This document shows positions 1 to 5,061 of a stretch of 6,785 nucleotides of DNA, one piece after another; the first letter of the stretch is position 1; each line of letters opens with the position of its first letter. Position numbers and translations under genes: made by a program. Location of the stretch: assembly GCA_903839585.1 (NCBI GenBank), contig CAIMCU010000162.1, forward strand, positions 1 to 6,785, read 5' to 3'. Under the pieces are notes generated by a model. The model had not been told where the DNA came from, ran no database searches, and saw nothing but the letters and a program-made list of their open reading frames with translations. The stretch is from an uncultured Actinomycetes bacterium. Lineage in GTDB: Bacteria > Actinomycetota > Actinomycetes > Nanopelagicales > Nanopelagicaceae.

Positions 1-650
1 GCATCTTGAATCTTTTGAAGTTTATCTACCTCTTTTTGCTGCTCTGCACGGGCATCATCGGCTACTTTTTTTGCTGCAGCAACCTTTTGGGTAGCCACAG
101 CTTGTTTAATCTTTGCATCATCTGCCTCTTTTTTTGCAGCCTTTGCAACAACCTCTGCTGCTTTGTACCGAGATAGTGCTACAGAGTTCTGTTTTCCAAG
201 GGAGTTTAGATTTGTCAGCTGATCAATTAAGTCTTGAGGTCCCTTCGCATTGAGCAACGGTTCGATATCAGACATACTTCCACCCATTTTGAAAGCGTTA
301 CTTGCAAGCTTGCCAATGACTACATGGGCTGCGCTAACTGATTGCTGTGTTTCGAGTGCGTGTGCAGCGGCTGCTTGAGCAGCCACAGTAGCAACCTCTA
401 GCTCTCGCCTTGCTTTGGCGTATAGAGCCTGTGCGGCGTTCGCTTTAGCTGTAAGAGCTTTCAGAGTCTTGTTAGCGGAAGCTAACTTCTTTGCGGCTGC
501 ATCTGCAGCAGCTTTCTTGGCGGCTTCAGCTTTCTTGGCGGCTTCAATCTGCGCAAGTGTGGGCTTTGGAGTTGCGGCGATGGCAGGGGTCGTTGAAAGC
601 AACAGGCCAAGAATTATGGCAAGAGCTTGCAACTTACTGCGGTCGCGCAC
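1..650 (-). CDS. Secreted Ala/Lys-rich coiled-coil protein, N-terminal part; probable NlpC/P60-type peptidoglycan hydrolase (truncated by window edge)
   Basis: The visible 216 codons start at GTG 650-648. An in-frame TAG directly precedes this GTG and GGAGG lies 8 nt upstream, so the start is well fixed. Residues 7-25 form a signal peptide (hydrophobic LAIILGLLL, then TTPAIA before A26). Residues 30-110 and 160-216 are heptad-like, rich in A, K, E and Q, and predict two long coiled coils. Between them, residues 118-155 (AFKMGG, SDIEPLLNAKGPQDLIDQL, NLNSL) resemble the linker seen in actinobacterial NlpC/P60 and related cell-wall hydrolases, where the 'GGG...LL.a..PQDl.drl..L' pattern sits between the helices. 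The catalytic domain would lie beyond position 1 and is not visible, so the enzymatic class (NlpC/P60 cysteine peptidase versus M23 peptidase or a non-catalytic activator) is inferred. It follows the ABC exporter genes on the same strand after 77 nt. Export and the coiled coil are firm; the hydrolase assignment is moderate. Confidence 0.75.
   Translation of the reverse strand, partial: MRDRSKLQALAIILGLLLSTTPAIAATPKPTLAQIEAAKKAEAAKKAAADAAAKKLASANKTLKALTAKANAAQALYAKARRELEVATVAAQAAAAHALETQQSVSAAHVVIGKLASNAFKMGGSMSDIEPLLNAKGPQDLIDQLTNLNSLGKQNSVALSRYKAAEVVAKAAKKEADDAKIKQAVATQKVAAAKKVADDARAEQQKEVDKLQKIQD
511..546 (-). repeat. Perfect 18-nt tandem duplication within the coiled-coil gene
   Basis: Two identical 18-nt units (511-528 and 529-546, plus-strand unit GCTTTCTTGGCGGCTTCA) lie back to back. 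They encode EAAKKA twice, residues 36-47 just after the signal peptide. The unit is a multiple of three, so copy-number change would lengthen or shorten the helix without a frameshift. Confidence 0.9.
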
Positions 651-658
651 CTAGTAAA

Positions 659-663
659 CCTCC
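659..663 (-). promoter_or_regulatory. Ribosome binding site of the coiled-coil gene
   Basis: GGAGG on the minus strand, 8 nt before GTG 650. It decides the start, together with the TAG immediately upstream in the same frame. Confidence 0.75.
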
Positions 664-672
664 ACAAATTTA

Positions 673-714
673 GGCTCTCAGGATAAGTGAGCCGTTTGTG
701 AATTACATGTGATT
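673..714 (-). promoter_or_regulatory. Possible control region of the coiled-coil gene: inverted repeat plus palindrome
   Basis: The 77-nt gap 651-727 holds two symmetric elements. One is a 5-bp inverted repeat, GGCTC at 673-677 with GAGCC at 689-693 (11-nt loop), ending 9 nt before the ribosome binding site. The other is the imperfect palindrome AATTACATGTGATT at 701-714, centred on ACATGT. A weak -10-like TATCCT (minus strand, 685-680) lies between them, and its -35 position (708-703) falls inside the palindrome. The hairpin lacks a U-tract worth calling a terminator for the upstream ABC genes. An operator or 5'-leader structure is possible but unproven. Confidence 0.25.
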
Positions 715-727
715 ACTGCGTGTGTCG

Positions 728-1519
728 CTAGTTGGCTACATCTCTTCGAGTAAATAACACAACAGCGATGAGAGATCCAACAAAAACATACGCTGCAGAA
801 AGTGAGAGCGCGTGAGTATAGGAAATGCTCTCGCTGCCACCAGCTGCAATAGTTGAGAACTGGCTACCTGGTAACCAGTTCAGAGTGCTGGACTTTACAG
901 CTCCAACAATGTTTTCAATGATGAGTAACCAGAGAACTCCGATTGATATTGCGCTAATCGGTGAGCGCAGCAGTAGACCTAAAACCATTCCAACTACGCC
1001 GAAGCAGATAACTGAAATGAGGACGTTTATAAAGGTTCGCCCAATCGCTGCTTGTCCATCACCATTGAACCAAAGCTCAGTGGATACATCTTTTCCGCCT
1101 GCTAGCGCGAATGAAATTCCGATTGAAACAACTGCACTAATGACGACCATCAAGATTGCAAACAACTTCATGGCGACTAACTTTCCAGCTAATACTCGCA
1201 CTCTGCCTGGTTGACGCACCAAGATGTTTCTGAGAGTTCCGTAGGTGTACTCCTGAGCGGTCTGGGCGGCAAAAACACAGAGAGCGATAATTCCGAGTAG
1301 GCCACCCACGCTTGAGAACGCCTGTGTTGCACCGGTTGGAAGAGAAAGCATCTCGCGGGTAATCACTACACCGCGATCACCATTACCTTGTGGCGAATCC
1401 AAAAGAAGAAATAGCAGCGATGAAACCAAACCGCTGAAGAATACGACAGCTCCGAGAGTTCCAAGGAGAAGAGTTGGACGACGAAGTTTGCGCCATTCGG
1501 CTTTGATAATTCGAATCAT
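728..1519 (-). CDS. ABC-2 type exporter permease subunit
   Basis: A 263-residue polytopic membrane protein, the usual size for an ABC-2 permease. The N-terminus is a short amphipathic cytoplasmic stretch (IIKAEWRKLRRP). Six hydrophobic segments follow at about 17-40, 70-88, 112-140, 162-184, 188-208 and 236-256. The cytoplasmic motif QEYTYGTLRNILVRQPGR (89-106), after the second helix, is the characteristic 'E...GTLR..L....R' signature of ABC-2 permeases that work with BcrA/LanF/NatA-like ATPases, and the C-terminus ends in the common F.RRDV pattern. The ATG overlaps the ATPase stop as ATGA (1519-1516), and GGAGAG lies 5 nt upstream inside the ATPase gene, so the two are translationally coupled and make one exporter. 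The substrate is unknown; antimicrobial peptide, lipid or drug export are family possibilities only. Confidence 0.88.
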   Translation of the reverse strand: MIRIIKAEWRKLRRPTLLLGTLGAVVFFSGLVSSLLFLLLDSPQGNGDRGVVITREMLSLPTGATQAFSSVGGLLGIIALCVFAAQTAQEYTYGTLRNILVRQPGRVRVLAGKLVAMKLFAILMVVISAVVSIGISFALAGGKDVSTELWFNGDGQAAIGRTFINVLISVICFGVVGMVLGLLLRSPISAISIGVLWLLIIENIVGAVKSSTLNWLPGSQFSTIAAGGSESISYTHALSLSAAYVFVGSLIAVVLFTRRDVAN

Positions 1520-2424
1520 TTCTTCTCTCCAGTCATTTCAAAGAAGGTTTCTTCGAGGTTTGGAAGTTGTGGTGCAAGTTGAGTAAGAGTGATACCAGCT
1601 TCAAAAGCCTTTTTGTTTAAAACTCCCGCCCATTCTTGAGGTCCTTCAATATGTGCAACTCCATCTCGAATCGTTCCTTTATGGCCATCGGCTCTAGCAA
1701 TCTCAACAATCTTTTCGAGATCGGCTGTAGTTGTTCCTTGAGCCAGAATAAAAGGTTGCTGTTGAAGAAATAGCTCTTGAATCGGTCCTGCAAAAACTAC
1801 TTCACCTTTTCGGAGCATTACCAAGTAATCACTAATGAGTTCGAGCTCTGACAAGAGATGTGAAGAGACAAAGACGGTTGTTCCATTGTCTGCAAGTGTT
1901 CTAAGTAGTTGTCTAATCTCTTGAATACCCTCTGGGTCTAAACCATTGGTTGGTTCATCAAGAATTAACAGCTCAGGATTTGGCAGTAAAGCTGCTGCAA
2001 TTCCAAGACGCTGCTTCATGCCGAGTGAGTAAGTCTTAAACTTTGACTTACCGCGATCCCCTAAGCCAACTTTAACTAAAAGCTCCTGCACTCGATCTTG
2101 AGGAAATCCACCTAGAGTTGCAAGTACTCGAAGATTTTCTGCACCAGATAAAGCTGGATAAAAAGCGGGTCCTTCAATCATCGCGCCGACCCGTGGAAGG
2201 TACTTCTCTGGATTATCGATCGACTCACCCAAAATCTGAGCGCTACCGCCGGTCGGAGATATCAGACCAAGCAGCATTCGAATCGTAGTTGTCTTACCTG
2301 CGCCGTTTGGGCCTACAAAGCCGCAGACCTTTCCACGTGGAACCTCAAAGTTTGCATGTGCCACAGCCATGCCTGAGTCGTACTTCTTGCTCAGATCCGA
2401 TGCTGAGATAGCGAGATTTTGCAT
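1516..2424 (-). CDS. ABC exporter ATP-binding protein (BcrA/LanF-like)
   Basis: Starting at ATG 2424 the protein is 302 residues. It has Walker A GPNGAGKT (38-45), the signature YSLGMKQRLGIA (132-143), Walker B LLILDE (152-157), the D-loop in PTNGLDPEG (158-166) and the switch histidine in SSHL (H189). At the Q-loop it reads MIEGPAFYP with E84 in place of the usual Gln, as in the BcrA/lantibiotic-immunity (LanF) branch. Residues after about 220 form the C-terminal extension typical of exporter ATPases. It energises the permease encoded by the next gene. An in-frame ATG at 2463 would add 13 residues (MGAILRFVGYIHY) that are not part of the ABC fold and would overlap the metZ start. I prefer 2424 because the domain begins there and a TATATT box sits 6 nt upstream. 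Substrate unknown. Confidence 0.88.
   Translation of the reverse strand: MQNLAISASDLSKKYDSGMAVAHANFEVPRGKVCGFVGPNGAGKTTTIRMLLGLISPTGGSAQILGESIDNPEKYLPRVGAMIEGPAFYPALSGAENLRVLATLGGFPQDRVQELLVKVGLGDRGKSKFKTYSLGMKQRLGIAAALLPNPELLILDEPTNGLDPEGIQEIRQLLRTLADNGTTVFVSSHLLSELELISDYLVMLRKGEVVFAGPIQELFLQQQPFILAQGTTTADLEKIVEIARADGHKGTIRDGVAHIEGPQEWAGVLNKKAFEAGITLTQLAPQLPNLEETFFEMTGEKK
1525..1530 (-). promoter_or_regulatory. Ribosome binding site of the ABC-2 permease
   Basis: GGAGAG on the minus strand, 5 nt before ATG 1519, lies inside the 3' end of the ATPase gene. Together with the ATGA overlap it points to coupled translation. Confidence 0.7.
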
Positions 2425-2430
2425 GTAATG

Positions 2431-2436
2431 AATATA
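2431..2436 (-). promoter_or_regulatory. Putative -10 box giving a leaderless ABC ATPase transcript
   Basis: TATATT on the minus strand ends 6 nt before ATG 2424, so transcription would begin at or next to the A of the start codon. There is no Shine-Dalgarno near this ATG; the only AAGG is over 20 nt away. The expected -35 position (about 2459-2454) has no good match. Leaderless mRNAs with this geometry are common in Actinobacteria. Confidence 0.5.
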
Positions 2437-2448
2437 GCCAACAAACCT

Positions 2449-2454
2449 TAAGAT
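2449..2454 (+). promoter_or_regulatory. Putative -10 box giving a leaderless metZ transcript
   Basis: TAAGAT ends 7 nt before ATG 2462. No Shine-Dalgarno is present in CTTAAGATTGCTCCC upstream of the start, which suggests leaderless initiation. It lies only 12 nt from the opposing -10 box of the ABC ATPase gene. No convincing -35 is visible. Confidence 0.5.
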
Positions 2455-2461
2455 TGCTCCC

Positions 2462-3685
2462 ATGAGTAAAGAGAATTGGGGCTATCAGCCTCGACCAAAT
2501 CGCCCAGCACCGGATTGGGATGTACATCCACAAACCGATGCTGTTCGCGGTGGTCTTTCTCGTTCAGGTTTCGGAGAAACCGCTGAAGCTCTCTACCTCA
2601 CTAGTGGCTTTACATACGGTTCGGCAGATGAAGCTCTTGAGTCCTTTACCGATGAAACCGATCACTTTCTTTACAGCAGATTTCATAACCCTACGATTGC
2701 GACCTTTGAAAAGCGCTTAGCTGCAATTGAAGGCGCCGAGTACTGCATCGCAACCGGATCCGGAATGTCGGCGATGTTTGCATCTATCGCATGCTTGGTC
2801 AGTGCAGGTGATCGCGTTGTCGCATCTGCAGCGATGTTTAGCTCCTGTCACGTTGTTCTAACCGAGATTCTTCCTAAGTGGGGCGTAACGGTTGAACTCG
2901 TCAAGGGAAATGACAAGGCCGCCTGGCAGGCAGCGCTGAGCTCTCCAACTAAAGCGGTCTTTATTGAGACGCCGAGTAACCCACTGTTAGAGATAGTTGA
3001 TATCGCACTTGTAAGCGATCTGGCTCACAAGGTCGGAGCAACCGTTGTAGTCGATAACGTTATGGCTTCACCAATTCTTCAAAAACCACTTGAGCTTGGC
3101 GCAGATGTTGTTATGTACTCTGCTACAAAACATATCGATGGACAGGGTCGCGTTTTAGCAGGCGCAGTCCTTGGATCCTTCTCATACATACATGAGCACT
3201 TAACTCCATTTATCCGACATACCGGACCTACACTCAGCCCCTTTAACGCGTGGTTACTTACGAAATCCCTTGAAACGATGGAGATGCGCGTTAATCGTAT
3301 GGTTGAAAATGCACAAGCCATCGCTGAGTTTTTGGAGAGCCGCAAAGAGATTAAAAGCGTTCGCTTTCCAGGACTTAAGTCGCACCCTGATTACGCCTTG
3401 GCAAAAAAGCAGATGAGCGGTGGAGGAACAACGATTGGCTTTGAGTTCAAAGGTTCTCAAAAAGATGCCTTTAAGTTCATGGACGCGCTTCGAATTATTG
3501 ATATTTCAAATAATTTAGGTGACAGTAAATCTCTGATTACTCATCCAGCTTCAACTACGCATCGCAGACTTAGCCCTGAAGTACAAGCAGAGATGGGCAT
3601 CAAGCCAGCGGTTCTGAGATTATCTGTAGGTCTAGAGTTTGTTGATGATCTAATTAAGGATATAGATCAAGCTTTAACAAGCTGA
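2462..3685 (+). CDS. metZ: O-succinylhomoserine sulfhydrylase (PLP enzyme, Cys/Met metabolism family)
   Basis: This 407-residue cytosolic enzyme is full length for the family. It condenses an activated homoserine ester with sulfide to give homocysteine, the direct-sulfhydrylation route to methionine. Visible PLP fold-type I features are YSRFHNPT (71-78, phosphate-binding residues from the partner subunit), GSGMSAM (99-105), MFSSCH (125-130), D198 in VVVDN for the pyridine nitrogen, and the Schiff-base lysine K223 in SATKHIDGQGR. The C-terminal LRLSVGLE contains R386, expected to bind the substrate carboxylate. SATKHIDGQGR and the SSCH...TEILPKWG segment are typical of MetZ rather than MetB or MetY, so succinylhomoserine is the favoured substrate, though acetylhomoserine cannot be excluded. 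It is divergent from the ABC ATPase (37 nt between starts) and overlaps ctaB tail-to-tail by 19 nt. Confidence 0.87.
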   Translation: MSKENWGYQPRPNRPAPDWDVHPQTDAVRGGLSRSGFGETAEALYLTSGFTYGSADEALESFTDETDHFLYSRFHNPTIATFEKRLAAIEGAEYCIATGSGMSAMFASIACLVSAGDRVVASAAMFSSCHVVLTEILPKWGVTVELVKGNDKAAWQAALSSPTKAVFIETPSNPLLEIVDIALVSDLAHKVGATVVVDNVMASPILQKPLELGADVVMYSATKHIDGQGRVLAGAVLGSFSYIHEHLTPFIRHTGPTLSPFNAWLLTKSLETMEMRVNRMVENAQAIAEFLESRKEIKSVRFPGLKSHPDYALAKKQMSGGGTTIGFEFKGSQKDAFKFMDALRIIDISNNLGDSKSLITHPASTTHRRLSPEVQAEMGIKPAVLRLSVGLEFVDDLIKDIDQALTS

Positions 3686-4536
3686 GCAACAACTAGTACC
3701 ACTGAAACTAAGCTCAAGTAAGTAATCGACCATTGAAAGATCTTTCCTGCGACTTGGTTGTAATTAGCTGCACCCTCTTTAAGCGCCAAGAGCTGAGCAG
3801 CAAACACCGCCCCAAGAGTGAAAGTTGCCACATACGACCACCACTGAAGTTCGGCAAGATAAAGTAGAACTCCAGAGCTGATAATCATTGCGATTGTGTG
3901 AAACCACATCTGCTTAAGTACGTTTGCTCTTGTTGCCACTACGGGCAGCATAGGAATCTTCGCTGCTGCATAGTCATCCTCATACTTAATAGCCAACGCC
4001 CAAAAATGCGGTGGAGTCCAAAAGAAAATAAGAAAGAAGAAGGCCCAAGCAGCAGGAGCGAGAGAGTTTGTAACCGCTGCCCATCCAATGAGAACCGGCA
4101 TACAGCCAGCAGCGCCGCCCCACACGATATTTTGTGAAGTAGTTCTTTTCAAAGCTAATGTGTAAACAAGTACGTAGTAGGCGATAGCTACCGCAGTTAA
4201 AACCGTTGCCAGGGTAGTTGTATAGATTTGAAAGATGACCAAGGAAAGAAGGCCGATGATTGAGGCAAAGATAACCGCGGAGCGTTTTGATACTTGGCCG
4301 GTTACTAAAGGCCGCTTTGCGGTTCGAACCATCAATCGATCTAAATCAGCTTCGATGACCATGTTGAAAGCGTTTGCACTACCTGCAGCTAAAGTTCCGG
4401 CAAGTATTGTCGCAACTGTGAGGCCGAAATCCGGCAAACCTTTTTGCGCAAGGACCATCGCAGGAAGTGTAGAGACCAGAAGAAGTTCGACTACTCGCAG
4501 CTTCATCAGATCTAAATACGCTCGAATCTTGGTCAC
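3667..4536 (-). CDS. ctaB: Protoheme IX farnesyltransferase (heme O synthase)
   Basis: A 289-residue integral membrane UbiA-family prenyltransferase, the normal CtaB length. It transfers farnesyl from farnesyl diphosphate to heme B to make heme O for terminal oxidases. The first metal/diphosphate motif reads NMVIEADLDRLMVRTAKRPL (58-77). It corresponds to the NxxxDxxxD site, with N58 and D66 present but E62 where Asp is usual. CtaB hallmarks follow: YTLALKRTTSQNIVWGGAAG, PVLIGWAAVT, FFWTPPHFWALAIKYEDDY and IPMLPVV, the DDY region being the second acidic motif. Around nine hydrophobic helices are apparent. The start is GTG 4536 with no Shine-Dalgarno; TAATCT lies 6 nt upstream, suggesting a leaderless mRNA. 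No ctaA or oxidase gene is in view. The 3' end overlaps metZ by 19 nt. Confidence 0.93.
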   Translation of the reverse strand: MTKIRAYLDLMKLRVVELLLVSTLPAMVLAQKGLPDFGLTVATILAGTLAAGSANAFNMVIEADLDRLMVRTAKRPLVTGQVSKRSAVIFASIIGLLSLVIFQIYTTTLATVLTAVAIAYYVLVYTLALKRTTSQNIVWGGAAGCMPVLIGWAAVTNSLAPAAWAFFFLIFFWTPPHFWALAIKYEDDYAAAKIPMLPVVATRANVLKQMWFHTIAMIISSGVLLYLAELQWWSYVATFTLGAVFAAQLLALKEGAANYNQVAGKIFQWSITYLSLVSVVLVVAQLVKA

Positions 4537-4542
4537 CGGCTT

Positions 4543-4548
4543 AGATTA
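4543..4548 (-). promoter_or_regulatory. Putative -10 box giving a leaderless ctaB transcript
   Basis: TAATCT on the minus strand ends 6 nt before GTG 4536. The leader-side sequence AAGCCG has no usable Shine-Dalgarno. The geometry matches the putative ABC ATPase and metZ promoters in this window. No clear -35 is seen. Confidence 0.5.
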
Positions 4549-4595
4549 GTGGGCAATTTTCTACGCGTTCTAAGAATGCTCTCAGGATTGCTCGC

Positions 4596-4618
4596 TATTT
4601 TTCTCACATCGAAAGGGG
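4596..4618 (+). promoter_or_regulatory. Ribosome binding site, with possible -10 box, of the acidic membrane protein gene
   Basis: AAAGGGG at 4612-4618 lies 6 nt before ATG 4625 and is a good Shine-Dalgarno. TATTTT at 4596-4601 could be a -10 box giving a leader of about 17 nt; no -35 match is evident. So this gene is leadered, unlike its divergent neighbour ctaB. The 4537-4624 gap holds nothing else I can support. Confidence 0.45.
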
Positions 4619-4624
4619 CATCCA

Positions 4625-5044
4625 ATGACACCTCAGGAAAAACCAGAATGGTTTGAACTCTCCGAAGGAGAAGGCAGCGCAAATGTGCGCCGCGTCTCAA
4701 AAACCCTTCCAATTGCAGCGGTTATTGCAACGATGGCGATCCTGGGTATCGGTGGAGTCGTTGCTCAAACACAGGATTCTTCCTCAGCCTCTGCGATAGA
4801 GGTCACAACCCCAACTCAAGCTCAAACCCAAACTCAAACCAAAAGCGCAACAACCGCTGACTCTGTAGCAGTTAGTGCAGCCACTAACGCGCCAGCGATA
4901 GCGATGCCTCCTACTGGTCGAGGAGATGACGATGAGGATGATGAGGGCGATGATGACGAGCATCATAAATCTCGGAACTCTCACGGCGACAATGACGACG
5001 ACAATGATGATGGCGATGACGATCGCTTCGGAGATGACGACTAA
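4625..5044 (+). CDS. Small membrane-anchored protein with Asp-rich acidic C-terminal tail (unknown function)
   Basis: I do not recognise a family. The 139-residue product has four parts. Residues 1-27 are a polar, Glu-containing N-terminus ending in basic residues (RRVSK). Residues 28-47 are a single hydrophobic helix (LPIAAVIATMAILGIGGVVA). Residues 48-98 are a Ser/Thr/Ala/Gln-rich linker with a TQAQTQTQT run. Residues 101-139 are an acidic tail in which 23 of 39 residues are Asp or Glu (20 Asp), with HH and single His interspersed. Positive residues before the helix suggest N-in topology with linker and tail outside the membrane; a late signal peptide cleaved near VVA-Q is the alternative. 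The tail could bind divalent cations or basic surfaces, which is inference from composition only. A strong ribosome binding site and the intact downstream gene 17 nt away support it being a real gene. Confidence 0.75.
   Translation: MTPQEKPEWFELSEGEGSANVRRVSKTLPIAAVIATMAILGIGGVVAQTQDSSSASAIEVTTPTQAQTQTQTKSATTADSVAVSAATNAPAIAMPPTGRGDDDEDDEGDDDEHHKSRNSHGDNDDDNDDGDDDRFGDDD
4814..4840 (+). repeat. Hexanucleotide repeat encoding the TQ/AQ run
   Basis: Four near-identical hexamers of the form (A/G)C(T/C)CAA, followed by ACC, encode TQAQTQTQT (residues 64-72). The 6-nt period keeps frame, so slippage would change linker length only. Confidence 0.75.
4925..5043 (+). repeat. GAY-rich low-complexity DNA encoding the acidic tail
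   Basis: Repeated GAT/GAC codons with some GAG form an imperfect trinucleotide tract covering residues 101-139. Mixed GAT and GAC use shows it is not a simple recent expansion of one triplet. Its antisense reading is His/Arg/Ser-rich and explains a spurious minus-strand open frame here. Confidence 0.7.
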
Positions 5045-5048
5045 CTAG

Positions 5049-5054
5049 TAGCCT
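5049..5054 (+). promoter_or_regulatory. Putative -10 box giving a leaderless propeller-gene transcript
   Basis: TAGCCT ends 7 nt before ATG 5062, in the 17-nt gap after the acidic-protein stop. The gap has no Shine-Dalgarno. TAnnnT at 7 nt is the same geometry as for metZ, so the gene may have its own leaderless start besides read-through from upstream. TAGCCT is a poor -10, so confidence is low. Confidence 0.3.
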
Positions 5055-5061
5055 TACCCAC

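Noticed and set aside
415..654. Plus-strand open frame, Ala-rich
   Set aside because: It is the antisense of the alanine/lysine-rich coiled-coil gene, whose GTG start, ribosome binding site and signal peptide are convincing.
825..1214. Plus-strand open frame of 129 codons inside the permease gene
   Set aside because: Antisense to a clear ABC-2 permease; no ribosome binding site or recognisable domain.
2425..2463. Longer start for the ABC ATPase at ATG 2463 (13 extra residues)
   Set aside because: The extra residues are not part of the ABC fold, the ATG overlaps the divergent metZ start, and there is no Shine-Dalgarno before it. ATG 2424 fits domain and promoter spacing.
4235..4549. Plus-strand open frame of 104 codons inside ctaB
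   Set aside because: Antisense to conserved CtaB motifs; low-information basic composition.
4925..5043. Acidic tract as EF-hand or RTX calcium repeats
   Set aside because: Spacing does not match the EF-hand DxDxDG loop or the GGxGxDxxx nonapeptide; it is low-complexity Asp-rich sequence.
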